The notes under the pieces are model-generated. The model saw only the letters and a list, made by a program, of their open reading frames with translations, was not told the origin of the DNA and searched no databases. A program made the translations under genes and the position numbers. Shown here piece after piece: positions 9,627 through 18,301 of a DNA stretch of 64,000 nucleotides; positions within the stretch are counted from its first letter, which is position 1; each line of letters opens with the position of its first letter. The DNA is from Vibrio sp. Isolate34 (GTDB lineage: Bacteria; Pseudomonadota; Gammaproteobacteria; Enterobacterales; Vibrionaceae): positions 511,258 to 575,257 of the forward strand of contig NZ_JAKEUO010000001.1 of assembly GCF_022397915.1 (NCBI RefSeq). The letters are read 5' to 3'.

Positions 9627-10318
9627 ACGGTTAGGTACTCCTTAATCAAGGACTCATCGAGCCCTGTCATTTCACCTTCAGCCACCTGACGGCCACGGTC
9701 GAGAATACAGAAACGGTCACCGACCTTGCGAGCAAACGGCAGCTTCTGTTCCACAAGCAAAACCGTAAGTCCCATCTTCTCGTTGAGCATGCGAATGATG
9801 TCGCCAATCTCTTGCACAATATTGGGTTGAATCCCTTCCGTCGGCTCATCCAAGATCAATAGCTTTGGATTAACCACCAGCGCACGACCAATCGCAAGCT
9901 GTTGCTGCTGACCACCTGATAAGTCACCACCACGGCGATGCAGCATCTCTTTCAAGACAGGGAAGATATCGAAGATGAATTCGGGGATCTTACGATCGCC
10001 CTTCTCACGAATCGGTAGGCCAACCTCTAGGTTTTCTTGAACGGTGAGCATTGGGAATATCTGACGACCTTGCGGTACATAACCGATCCCTTGGCGAGAA
10101 CGATCCTCGGCATCGGTTTTCAGTAACGACTCGCCCGATAAAGAGATGTCACCACTTTCAACCTTCACCAACCCCATAATGCATTGCAGCAAGGTGGTTT
10201 TACCGACACCGTTGCGCCCCATTAACACCGTACATTTACCCTCTGGGATCTGCATATCCAAATCCCATAAGGTGTGGCTCTCACCGTAATATTGATTAAC
10301 TGATTTAACCTCTAACAT
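9623..10318 (-). CDS. urtE: Urea ABC transporter ATP-binding protein UrtE
   Basis: A 231-aa LivF-type ATPase. Started at MLEVKSVNQYYGESHTLWDL, it begins one base after the urtD stop. The frame stays open about 50 codons further upstream, but that part overlaps urtD and does not look like the family. Walker A GRNGVGKTT, signature LSGGQQQQLAIGRAL and Walker B LLILDEPTEGIQPN are intact. With UrtD it powers urea import through UrtB and UrtC. The stop overlaps the ureD start. Confidence 0.95.
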   Translation of the reverse strand: MLEVKSVNQYYGESHTLWDLDMQIPEGKCTVLMGRNGVGKTTLLQCIMGLVKVESGDISLSGESLLKTDAEDRSRQGIGYVPQGRQIFPMLTVQENLEVGLPIREKGDRKIPEFIFDIFPVLKEMLHRRGGDLSGGQQQQLAIGRALVVNPKLLILDEPTEGIQPNIVQEIGDIIRMLNEKMGLTVLLVEQKLPFARKVGDRFCILDRGRQVAEGEMTGLDESLIKEYLTV

Positions 10319-10319
10319 C

Positions 10320-11162
10320 CTATTCTCCGAGATAAACTTGTTTAACTTCAGGGTGAGCCTGCACTTGGTCCATGGTACCTTCAGCCAACACATGACCTTG
10401 ATGAAGCACGGTGACGTGGCTAGCAATCGAACGTACGAAATCCATATCGTGTTCAACCACAACCACCGAGTGCTTACCTGCCAGTGAGTTGAGTAACTCA
10501 GAGGTGCGATCCATCTCTTGGTGAGTCATACCTGCAACAGGTTCATCGACTAGCAGCAGCTTAGGGTTTTGCATCAACAACATACCGATCTCTAACCACT
10601 GTTTTTGTCCGTGAGACAGGTTACCCGCTAAATTTGCCGCTTCATCTTTGAGGTGAATAAGCTCTAGTACTGAGGTCAGTTTGTCTTTCTGCTCGCCAGA
10701 CATCACGGCTGTGAAAGTCGCCCACACCGAGCGATCACCTGCCATGGCTAATTCAAGGTTCTGCCACACGGTTAAACATTCAATCACGGTCGGCTTTTGG
10801 AACTTACGCCCAACACCTGCATTAGCAATTTCAGCTTCGTTCATCTTGAGTAGATTGATGTTCGAACCTAGCCACACTTCGCCAGTATCTGGCTTAGTTT
10901 TCCCGGTGATGATGTCCATCATGGTCGTTTTGCCTGCGCCATTAGGACCAATGATGCAGCGCAGTTCGCCCTCTTTGATATAAAGGTTGAGGTCGTTTAT
11001 CGCTTGGAAACCATCGAAGTTTTTATTGACGCCTTCCACGTACAACAACACGTTGTGACGGGTATCGATGGCAGGGTGAACATCGGGTTTAAGGTAATCG
11101 AAGACTTCGTCTCGACGAGTGAACGCCTGAACCGATTCCTTTACGCTGTTAAATGTGGTCAT
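10320..11162 (-). CDS. urtD: Urea ABC transporter ATP-binding protein UrtD
   Basis: A 280-aa LivG-type ATPase with an N-terminal extension of about 40 residues before the ABC domain. It has Walker A GPNGAGKTT, signature LSHGQKQWLEIGMLL, Walker B LLLVDEPVAGM and the H-loop VVVEHDMDFVRS. Gln in the signature and the VDEPVAGM form are typical of UrtD. The start overlaps the urtC stop by ATGA (11159-11162), implying coupled translation. Confidence 0.95.
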   Translation of the reverse strand: MTTFNSVKESVQAFTRRDEVFDYLKPDVHPAIDTRHNVLLYVEGVNKNFDGFQAINDLNLYIKEGELRCIIGPNGAGKTTMMDIITGKTKPDTGEVWLGSNINLLKMNEAEIANAGVGRKFQKPTVIECLTVWQNLELAMAGDRSVWATFTAVMSGEQKDKLTSVLELIHLKDEAANLAGNLSHGQKQWLEIGMLLMQNPKLLLVDEPVAGMTHQEMDRTSELLNSLAGKHSVVVVEHDMDFVRSIASHVTVLHQGHVLAEGTMDQVQAHPEVKQVYLGE

Positions 11163-12331
11163 GCGATCGCCTCCTTGCCTTTATGTTGGTCATCCTTATC
11201 TTGCCCTTCGCCTTTTGAATTCGATGCCTTACGCATCTGTTGCCATTTTTCGCTAACAAAGCCAATCACACCTTGTGGGAAATACATGGTCGAAAGAACG
11301 AACAGACCACCGAGGGCGAATAACCACACCTCTGGGAATTCAACGGTAAACCAGCTCTTGGCGTAGTTAATGATCAGCGCACCCACAATGGCCCCAAACA
11401 GAGTGGCACGACCGCCTAAGGCAACCCAAACCACAATCTCAATCGAGTTAAGCGGCGCAAACTCTCCCGGGTTGATGATGCCGACTTGAGGAACATACAA
11501 AGCACCAGCAATACCCGCGATAACCGCAGACAAAACAAATACCCATAGCTTAATACCATCGACGTCGTAACCCATAAAGCGAGTGCGAGACTCGGTATCA
11601 CGAATCGCCAGTGCCACACGCCCCAATCGACTGGTCACTACCATACGACACGCGATGTAGCTGAGGATGAGTGAGATGCCCGTCGCGACAAACAAACCAA
11701 TCTTGACCGCATCACTCTGTAAACTAAGGCCGATGATGTCTTTGAAATCTGTCAGTCCGTTGTTGCCACCAAAGCCCATCTCGTTACGGAAGAACGCCAG
11801 CATCAAGGCGTAAGTTAACGCTTGAGTCATGATCGAAAGATACACACCAGACACACGAGAACGGAAAGCCAAATAACCGAACAAATAAGCCAATGCGCCC
11901 GGTACCAACACCACCATCAGACAAGCGAACCAGAACTGATCGAAGCCCTGCCAGAACCACGGCAACGCTGACCAATCAAGGAACACCATAAAGTCAGGCA
12001 AAACTGGATCACCATAAACCCCACGGTCACCAATCTGACGCATCAGATACATGCCCATCGCATAACCGCCAAGCGCAAAGAAAGCACCGTGACCTAGGCT
12101 CAATATGCCAAGATAGCCCCAGACAAGATCAAGTGCCAACGCCAACATTGCGTAGCTCAGGTATTTGCCCATCAGTGAGATAGTGAAGGTCTCAACATGA
12201 AGTGGGTGCCCACTTGATAACATGGTGTTAGCCAGTGGGATAAGAATCACGGCCGCAAGAATGGCAAGGATGGTCAGTTGCCCACCTTTATCACCACGCA
12301 TCGCCGAAAGTACAAATGATTTAGACTGCAT
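11159..12331 (-). CDS. urtC: Urea ABC transporter permease UrtC
   Basis: A LivM-type inner-membrane permease, 390 aa from MQSKSFVLSAMRGDKGG. The ATG at 12329-12331 follows AAGGACA at proper distance and lies 11 bases after the urtB stop. The longer frame starting at 12364 would overlap urtB. Multiple hydrophobic helices are visible, with the EAA-like segment VALAIRDTESRTRFMGYDVDG. The C-terminal tail is charged and Lys-rich (about 25 residues). Confidence 0.95.
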   Translation of the reverse strand: MQSKSFVLSAMRGDKGGQLTILAILAAVILIPLANTMLSSGHPLHVETFTISLMGKYLSYAMLALALDLVWGYLGILSLGHGAFFALGGYAMGMYLMRQIGDRGVYGDPVLPDFMVFLDWSALPWFWQGFDQFWFACLMVVLVPGALAYLFGYLAFRSRVSGVYLSIMTQALTYALMLAFFRNEMGFGGNNGLTDFKDIIGLSLQSDAVKIGLFVATGISLILSYIACRMVVTSRLGRVALAIRDTESRTRFMGYDVDGIKLWVFVLSAVIAGIAGALYVPQVGIINPGEFAPLNSIEIVVWVALGGRATLFGAIVGALIINYAKSWFTVEFPEVWLFALGGLFVLSTMYFPQGVIGFVSEKWQQMRKASNSKGEGQDKDDQHKGKEAIA

Positions 12332-12341
12332 GATGTTGTCC

Positions 12342-13970
12342 TTAACCTTCAGCCGCACGACCACGTTGCGGGAACAATCCGCGTGGGCGTTTTTGAATAA
12401 ATAGAATGATGAAAACCAGCACTAGAATCTTGGCGAGTACTGCGCCAGCCCAAGGCTCTAAGATCTTATTGAACAAGCCAAGGCTTAAGCCTGCGACTAA
12501 TGTTCCCCACAAGTTGCCGACTCCACCAAACACCACCACCATGAAAGAGTCAATGATGTACGCTTGCCCCATATTAGGGCCAACGTTCGTCAGTTGAGAC
12601 AGTGCTACACCTGCGACACCCGCCACGCCAGAACCTAAGCCAAAGGTCATCGCATCAACTCTTTCAGATCGAATACCCATCGCGCGCGCCATACCACGGT
12701 TTTGAGAAACCGCACGAACTTGCAAGCCTAACGGTGTCTTTTTCAGAACCATCAACAAGCCCATAAACACCAAACCACAGAACAAGATGATGTATAAGCG
12801 GTTGTAGGTCAGAGACAACATTGGATTCAATTGAAGTGCACCAGACATCCATTCAGGTGTGCTTACTGAGCGGTTCAAAGGAGAGAAAATAGAACGAACG
12901 GCTTGCTGCAAGATCAAGCTGATACCGAAGGTCGCAAGCAAGGTTTCCAATGGGCGACCGTAAAGGTGACGAATCACACTACGCTCTATCGCAATACCGA
13001 CCAAACCAGACACAATAAACGCAGCCGGAATAGAGAGAATCAACGCTAAACCGATGTGGTTCGGCATCAACAACTGCAATACGTAGGTGGTGTAAGCGCC
13101 AATCATGATCAGCTCGCCATGGGCCATGTTGATTACGCCCATCACACCAAAAGTGATCGCCAAGCCTATGCCTGCCAACACCAATACCGAGCCTAAGCTC
13201 AAGCCAAAGAACACAGTCTCAACACCCGAGTACAGTGCTTGGCTCTGTTGATAATCGTCCATCGCACGCTCTGCCGCTGCCAAGACCTTTGGGTCTTGTT
13301 CGCTGTTGAGCAATTGATTCAAGGTTTTGAGCACCACTGAATGTTTGAAGTCACCAACTCGGTCAATCGAAGCCACACGCTCATCAATCGTGGCACTCTT
13401 ATCAAGAGAGGTGAAAATGGCTAACGACAAGTCCATCAACTCAGCGACTTTGCCCTCTGACTCACTGGTTCTCAGCACCGCTAAACGATCGATGATATCT
13501 GAATCTTTGCTACCGAGCAGATCCACAACCGCTTTATAACGCACGTCTGGGTTACTGCTGTTCAGTCCAATCGAGGCAATTTCCCCACGCAAGATCCCGC
13601 GAAGCTTGTTGTTCACGCGAACCTTTTTAAATTGTCTAGCATTTTCGATACTGAGGCTAGATTCACCCCACACCGACTGAGCTGAGGTTGCCGTTTTAAT
13701 GCTTTGAATCAGGTAGAGCTGTTTGTACTGCTCGCTTTGTTTGTCATTGAAGTAGTAAAGATTTCCGTTTAACCAGCCGTCCAGAATAGGTTTCGACACG
13801 TCTTCCTCTTGTGTCTCAATAACCCAATCGATAGCCAATTCTTTATCCGATGTTTTCTTACCAACTAGCGCCTTGGTAAAGCTAGCTTCATCCGTTATTC
13901 CAGCAAAAGCCAACTGAGCACTGACTGCCATAAGCAATAGCGCCTTAAATACGTTCAATACGTTTTTCAT
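12342..13970 (-). CDS. urtB: Urea ABC transporter permease UrtB
   Basis: A 542-aa LivH-type permease. A signal-like helix (residues 1-23) precedes a hydrophilic region of about 220 residues with helical repeats (for example NPDVRYKAVVDLLGSKDSDII). The permease proper starts near FFGLSLGSVLVLAGIGLAITFGVMG. Such N-terminal extensions are usual in proteobacterial UrtB. The GRPLETLLATFGISLILQQ and NRGMARAMGIRSERVDAM segments are typical. It is separated from urtA by 160 bases containing a long stem. Confidence 0.94.
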   Translation of the reverse strand: MKNVLNVFKALLLMAVSAQLAFAGITDEASFTKALVGKKTSDKELAIDWVIETQEEDVSKPILDGWLNGNLYYFNDKQSEQYKQLYLIQSIKTATSAQSVWGESSLSIENARQFKKVRVNNKLRGILRGEIASIGLNSSNPDVRYKAVVDLLGSKDSDIIDRLAVLRTSESEGKVAELMDLSLAIFTSLDKSATIDERVASIDRVGDFKHSVVLKTLNQLLNSEQDPKVLAAAERAMDDYQQSQALYSGVETVFFGLSLGSVLVLAGIGLAITFGVMGVINMAHGELIMIGAYTTYVLQLLMPNHIGLALILSIPAAFIVSGLVGIAIERSVIRHLYGRPLETLLATFGISLILQQAVRSIFSPLNRSVSTPEWMSGALQLNPMLSLTYNRLYIILFCGLVFMGLLMVLKKTPLGLQVRAVSQNRGMARAMGIRSERVDAMTFGLGSGVAGVAGVALSQLTNVGPNMGQAYIIDSFMVVVFGGVGNLWGTLVAGLSLGLFNKILEPWAGAVLAKILVLVFIILFIQKRPRGLFPQRGRAAEG

Positions 13971-14052
13971 CCCTGCTTCCTTAATCCATCGAGCTAGATA
14001 TTGTTATTTTTGCTCAGTGAACATGTGGAGAATTATTGTCAGTTGAAACGAT

Positions 14053-14110
14053 GAGCCTTCCGTTTGCTTCACCTCTTAAACAGAGACGCTCTTCCCAAAC
14101 AAGAAGGCTC
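14053..14110 (-). terminator. Stem-loop between urtA and urtB
   Basis: GAGCCTTC (14053-14060) pairs with GAAGGCTC (14103-14110), and just inside GTTTG pairs with CAAAC. The composite stem has a loop of about 29 nt and no strong T-run. It fits a processing or partial-termination element letting the binding-protein message urtA exceed the permease message, as is common in ABC operons. Confidence 0.5.
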
Positions 14111-14130
14111 AATATTCCTAAATTAACGCT

Positions 14131-15417
14131 CTAGTTACCGCCAGAACACTTCTTGGTTTCGACGTTAAACGCACCACATGAGAATGGCTTAGACCAACTA
14201 GAGAACAGCTTCGCTGATTCAGGTAAGTAACTAGACCAAGCATCACCCGCAACAAGGCCTGTGGTTTCCCAAACGATATCGAATTGACCATCGTCTTGGA
14301 TTTCACCGATCAGGACAGGTTTAGTAATGTGGTGGTTTGGCAGCATGGTGGAGTAGCCGCCAGAAAGGTTAGGAACAGACACGCCAATCAAAGCATCTTG
14401 TACAGATTCAGGATCGGTTGTGCCCGCGTTGGTTACCGCTTGCGCCCACATGTTAAAGCCAACATAGTGCGCTTCCATTGGATCGTTGGTGACACGCTTT
14501 TCACTCTTGATGAATGACTGCCACGTTTCAACGAACTCTTCATTGGCTTCGGTATCAACACTCATGAAGTAGTTCCAAGCCGCTAGGTGACCAACCAGTG
14601 GTTCAGTATCCATACCTGACAGTTCTTCTTCACCAACAGAGAATGCAATTACCGGGATGTCTTCAGATGAAATGCCTTGAGCGCCTAGCTCTTTGTAGAA
14701 AGGGACGTTCGCATCGCCGTTCACAGTAGAAACCACTGCGGTTTTCTTACCTGCTTCGCCGAACTTTTTGATGTCTGAAACAATAGACTGCCAATCAGAG
14801 TGACCAAATGGCGTGTAGTTGATCATGATGTCTTCTTCTGCGACACCTTTATCTTTTAGGTAGGCTTCAAGGATCTTGTTGGTCGTACGTGGGTAAACGT
14901 AATCCGTGCCCGCGAGTACCCAACGTTCAACTTCAAGCTCTTCCATCAAATAATCGACGGCTGGAATCGCTTGTTGGTTTGGCGCAGCGCCGGTGTAGAA
15001 AACGTTTTTCGAAGACTCTTCACCTTCATACTGAACTGGGTAAAAAAGGATGCTGTTAAGCTCTTCAAATACTGGCAGCATGGATTTGCGCGATACCGAT
15101 GTCCAACCACCGAAGACCACATCAACCTTCTCTTTTTCGATCAGCTCACGCGCTTTTTCTGCAAATAGCGGCCAGTTTGATGCTGGGTCAACAACCACAG
15201 GCTCTAGCTTTTTCCCCAGCAAGCCGCCCTTTTTGTTCTGCTCTTCGATGAGCATTAGCACGGTATCTTTTAGCGTGGTTTCACTAATCGCCATGGTGCC
15301 AGACAGTGAATGTAGAACGCCGACCTTGATGGTCTCGTCAGCCGCAAGCACTGATGCAGAAGAAAATGAAAGTGTTGTACACAGTGCAGCTAGCGATAAA
15401 TTGAACACCTTGTTCAT
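14131..15417 (-). CDS. urtA: Urea ABC transporter substrate-binding protein UrtA
   Basis: A 428-aa periplasmic binding protein of the LivJ/AmiC type with a Sec signal peptide cleaved near SVLA-ADETIKVG (about residue 25). The stretches GVLHSLSGTMAISETTLKDT and VVFGGWTSVSRKSMLPVFEE are characteristic of UrtA, as is the Cys-containing C-terminus NVETKKCSGG. It captures urea for UrtBCDE. It is the first gene of the array. The upstream region has a candidate sigma-54 promoter and a candidate NtrC site. Confidence 0.96.
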   Translation of the reverse strand: MNKVFNLSLAALCTTLSFSSASVLAADETIKVGVLHSLSGTMAISETTLKDTVLMLIEEQNKKGGLLGKKLEPVVVDPASNWPLFAEKARELIEKEKVDVVFGGWTSVSRKSMLPVFEELNSILFYPVQYEGEESSKNVFYTGAAPNQQAIPAVDYLMEELEVERWVLAGTDYVYPRTTNKILEAYLKDKGVAEEDIMINYTPFGHSDWQSIVSDIKKFGEAGKKTAVVSTVNGDANVPFYKELGAQGISSEDIPVIAFSVGEEELSGMDTEPLVGHLAAWNYFMSVDTEANEEFVETWQSFIKSEKRVTNDPMEAHYVGFNMWAQAVTNAGTTDPESVQDALIGVSVPNLSGGYSTMLPNHHITKPVLIGEIQDDGQFDIVWETTGLVAGDAWSSYLPESAKLFSSWSKPFSCGAFNVETKKCSGGN

Positions 15418-15460
15418 GATAGTACTCCATAATTGTATTTTTGTTATTCAATTACAGAGT

Positions 15461-15477
15461 TACAAGAAGAGTGCCAA
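15461..15477 (-). promoter_or_regulatory. Candidate sigma-54 promoter of urtA
   Basis: On the minus strand the sequence reads TTGGCACTCTTCTTGTA, close to the sigma-54 consensus TTGGCAC-N5-TTGCA with exact GG-N10-GY spacing. The usual C at -12 is T here. Transcription would start about 33 bases before the urtA ATG. Confidence 0.55.
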
Positions 15478-15570
15478 ACTTAAAAATTAACCATTAAAAT
15501 CATAAGTCATTGTATTATTGGAACTAAAAAACCATTCACATCAATAGCGTGCATAGCAATCATGTAACTA

Positions 15571-15587
15571 TGTTTCATACTGGTGCA
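15571..15587 (-). promoter_or_regulatory. Candidate NtrC enhancer site upstream of urtA
   Basis: TGTTTCATACTGGTGCA compares with the NtrC dyad TGCACCA-N3-TGGTGCA: the right half is perfect and 4 of 7 left-half bases match. It is centred about 105 bases upstream of the candidate -24 element, a normal enhancer distance. Confidence 0.5.
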
Positions 15588-15635
15588 GCGACGATAAGAA
15601 TGAACCAAGATGATACATAACCGCACAATGGATAC

Positions 15636-15666
15636 AAAAAAGGCCCAATACATAGGTATTAGGCCT
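15636..15666 (-). terminator. Terminator downstream of yfgJ
   Basis: AGGCC-C-AATAC (15641-15651) and GTATT-A-GGCCT (15656-15666) form a stem with one mismatch and loop ATAG. On the minus strand it ends in TTTTTT. It isolates the yfgJ/GGDEF unit from the urt operon. Confidence 0.75.
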
Positions 15667-15712
15667 CTATTAAATTGTATGGATTGCGATACTTAACCTT
15701 CTCGCTTTCAAG

Positions 15713-15940
15713 CTAGTCCGCAGCTTGGAACTCGAATTTTACTCTCGACTTAGATTTAAGCTCGTTACAATCAGCATTACAAAAATAGCTGGCAGCACCA
15801 CAAGCTTGAAGCTTCTCTAGTTGGCTGTTGCACTCTGGGCAGAACCCAACTTTGGTAAAGTGAGCCTGACAACTTTCACAGTGATATTTACCATCCCAGC
15901 CTAGTTCTGACTGGCACTTAGGGCAGATATTTTCACTCAT
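15713..15940 (-). CDS. yfgJ: YfgJ-family double zinc-ribbon protein
   Basis: A 75-aa protein with repeated CxxC pairs: CPKC, CESC, CPEC and a last C-x8-C-x3-C stretch. This is the layout of the small YfgJ zinc-ribbon family, whose function is not known. The start at 15938-15940 (MSENICPKC) suits an AGGA nine bases upstream; an ATG two codons earlier is too close to it. In E. coli yfgJ lies directly between xseA and der. Here it marks the right border of the urea insertion and follows the GGDEF gene by about 36 bases, probably as one transcript. Confidence 0.85.
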   Translation of the reverse strand: MSENICPKCQSELGWDGKYHCESCQAHFTKVGFCPECNSQLEKLQACGAASYFCNADCNELKSKSRVKFEFQAAD

Positions 15941-15976
15941 TAGCATTTCCTAATTCACTACTATTTTTACAATCTA

Positions 15977-16978
15977 CTACTGCTGAGACTTAGCTTGCTT
16001 GATTTGGTACATGTTCTTATCAGCTTGTGCGATCAAAGCTTCTAACGACTCAGGATCTTTCGCGTAAGAAAGCCCTACACTGACTGCAAATTGAGTGTCG
16101 TTGATATAAAGAGCCTGTTCCAAAGTTCTTTCTAAGCTTCGATAAAAGTTAAGCACGCTTTCTTGATCGTCAAAGCAAGAGAACACCACAAACTCATCAC
16201 CACCATAACGCCCGATCTTGGCACAGGCTGTGGTCGCCTCATCGAGCACTTTGGCAACCGCTAAAAGCACATCATCACCAAAGCTATGACCATAGGTGTC
16301 GTTGATTGATTTGAATTTATCGACATCAACAAACAAGCACGCCATCACCTTTTGTCCAAAACAGCGCTTGGTTAACACTTGTTCAGCTTCTCTTAACAAG
16401 GCTCGACGATTCAAACTGTGTGTCAGAGAGTCGCGGTTGGCAAAAAAGTTGAGTTGATTCTCCAACTCATACTTCTCGAGGGCGACTGAATACAGAGACG
16501 CTAATAGCTCTAGGATCTCTAGTTCAAACTCATGAGGCTCAGAAACATATTGGCTGTATATAGCGAAAGTACCAAGTACGTGCCCGTTTGACGAAAGAAT
16601 TGGCACAGACCAGCATGCATGAAGATTAGCCTGGGTTGTTAACGCCAAGAAAGGAGCCCAGTTAGGGTGGGTATTGATGTCTGAAACCATCACTGCCTTT
16701 TTAAGCGCAGCAGCCTCACCACACGAACCAATTCCTACACCTATACCAACGCCCTCTATCTGTTGATTATAGAAATCAGGCAAATTTGGAGCATATTCGA
16801 AGTGCAAAGTCTGAGACTCAGCGTTGAGCAATAAGATTGAAGCCATACGCTGACCAAAAAGCTGCTCAGTAAGCTGAATGATCTTATGGTTTAAGTCCTT
16901 GCGATCCATCCCAAGGGCAAGCTTCCGAAGCAAACTATTGACAGCTCGGTGGCCTTCTAATAAAAATTGTTGTTCCAT
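15977..16978 (-). CDS. GAF-domain diguanylate cyclase
   Basis: A 333-aa soluble protein. Residues about 15-165 form a GAF sensor (ASILLLNAESQTLHFEYAP, then VPILSSNGHVLGTFAIY), and residues about 180-330 form a GGDEF domain with RYGGDEF at 257-263 intact. It should therefore make cyclic di-GMP from two GTP. The GAF ligand cannot be told from sequence. There is no membrane segment and no EAL domain. The gene is upstream of yfgJ on the same strand and is absent from this position in E. coli. Confidence 0.9.
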   Translation of the reverse strand: MEQQFLLEGHRAVNSLLRKLALGMDRKDLNHKIIQLTEQLFGQRMASILLLNAESQTLHFEYAPNLPDFYNQQIEGVGIGVGIGSCGEAAALKKAVMVSDINTHPNWAPFLALTTQANLHACWSVPILSSNGHVLGTFAIYSQYVSEPHEFELEILELLASLYSVALEKYELENQLNFFANRDSLTHSLNRRALLREAEQVLTKRCFGQKVMACLFVDVDKFKSINDTYGHSFGDDVLLAVAKVLDEATTACAKIGRYGGDEFVVFSCFDDQESVLNFYRSLERTLEQALYINDTQFAVSVGLSYAKDPESLEALIAQADKNMYQIKQAKSQQ

Positions 16979-17267
16979 TCACTAAAGCTTTCAATTATGT
17001 AATTGGGTACAGCCTGTTCTTATGCAAGCTTGCTATTGGTTAATAATAACACACTAAGTTATTACCACACACAACCGAAGATCATAGGTTGATCTTTCGC
17101 TTTATCTATTTTGATCAGCGATCTACCCCAAAAAGAATATTTATATCACCACACACCGAAAGCATAAGTTACATGTGCTGCATTTCAATTTTAAATAGTC
17201 ATTTATATTAAAAGTGACATATTAATACAAAATAAACAGCACAAGTCATTTCGTTCTGTAACCTAAA

Positions 17268-18170
17268 TCATCGAATTACATGCGTCAGCATTTCAATGTG
17301 TTGGTCATCTAACTGGGTTAATTTAACCGATAATGCATTAAGCTCTGAGGTGTTCTCGATGTGAGTACCACCACACGGGATCGACACCAGCGTCTCAGCA
17401 TCCAGTTGCCATTCCCAGTAACGAGAGTCAGTTAGAGCCTCACCTTCCAGTCTCATTGCGACTGGAGTCGGCTGTGTGAGCCAACCTGAAATCATCTGGT
17501 TAATGTCGGCTTCGATACCTTCAAGGTTTGCAAGCATATCTGCAACGTTCAAGCCGCGCTTCTTCAGAGTTTTACCCAAACGATACTTATCAGTACATAG
17601 CTCAGGAGTCACAAAGCTGGTCACTTGTGCGTAACTATTAAAGTCGTAACTTCCGAGCGGATCCTTTCTGTCGGCATCTTTGCGCCAGTAGCTTTTAGCC
17701 AATATTTTATTCAACGCTAAGAAAGCAATGTGACCCGCACTGTGACCACGACTCAAGCTTGCTTGATACTCTTTATCTACCGACAACACCACTTCGTCGT
17801 TAACATTAATCATAGAAGCTGATGCGGGTAGCTGGTGGACAACCACAAACGCCCAACCTTCCGTATCACGCTTAACAGGAATATCTGCTGCGATGTGAAG
17901 TTTGCCAGTAGATTGTTCTATTGCACCAACAAGGCACTCTTCCACTGGATATTGAACGTCATCAACAGTCACAAAACCTTGGTCTGCCGGATGATCAGGC
18001 CAAATATGACTTACTGGGTGAAAAGGCGTCATATCTGTGATCAGGTAGGTTGTACTGCTGTCGCTTTCTACATACAACGCTTTCGCCGTCAGTTGCCACG
18101 CTTGATGACAGAATTGAGTAATAGTTGGTGTGATTGCTTCAGCTTGTGTAATCAAATCGCTCGTGGTCAT
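17268..18170 (-). CDS. AlaX-like alanyl-tRNA editing protein
   Basis: A 300-aa protein with the two zinc motifs of the AlaRS editing domain: HSAGH at 143-147 and CGGTH at 266-270. An ARxR-like N-terminal half of about 115 residues carries FHPVSHIWPDHP. AlaX proteins hydrolyse mischarged Ser- or Gly-tRNA(Ala) in trans. The protein is longer than minimal AlaX and lacks an aminoacylation domain, so it is a free-standing editor. Substrate preference is not readable here. It lies between the GGDEF/yfgJ pair and der, with 97 bases to der-side terminator sequence. Confidence 0.8.
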   Translation of the reverse strand: MTTSDLITQAEAITPTITQFCHQAWQLTAKALYVESDSSTTYLITDMTPFHPVSHIWPDHPADQGFVTVDDVQYPVEECLVGAIEQSTGKLHIAADIPVKRDTEGWAFVVVHQLPASASMINVNDEVVLSVDKEYQASLSRGHSAGHIAFLALNKILAKSYWRKDADRKDPLGSYDFNSYAQVTSFVTPELCTDKYRLGKTLKKRGLNVADMLANLEGIEADINQMISGWLTQPTPVAMRLEGEALTDSRYWEWQLDAETLVSIPCGGTHIENTSELNALSVKLTQLDDQHIEMLTHVIR

Positions 18171-18253
18171 ATTGTTCTTCTTTTGAAATCTAGTCTGATT
18201 CGTTAAGCCGTGACGATAAAAACAGATTGTTATGGCTTAACGTGAATTTTGCT

Positions 18254-18283
18254 TAAAAAAATACCCGAGACAGGCTCGGGTAT
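18254..18283 (-). terminator. Terminator downstream of der
   Basis: ATACCCGAG (18261-18269) and CTCGGGTAT (18275-18283) make a perfect 9-bp stem with a 5-nt loop. It is followed on the minus strand by TTTTTT. Confidence 0.85.
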
Positions 18284-18301
18284 CAAATCTATTGGAAAGG
18301 A

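Noticed and set aside
10319..10462. Longer N-terminus of UrtE
   Set aside because: The extra residues are an out-of-frame reading of urtD; the ATG one base after the urtD stop fits the family.
17076..17099. Terminator for the AlaX-like gene
   Set aside because: A 7-bp stem exists but has a bulge, no T-run, and is about 170 bases past the stop.
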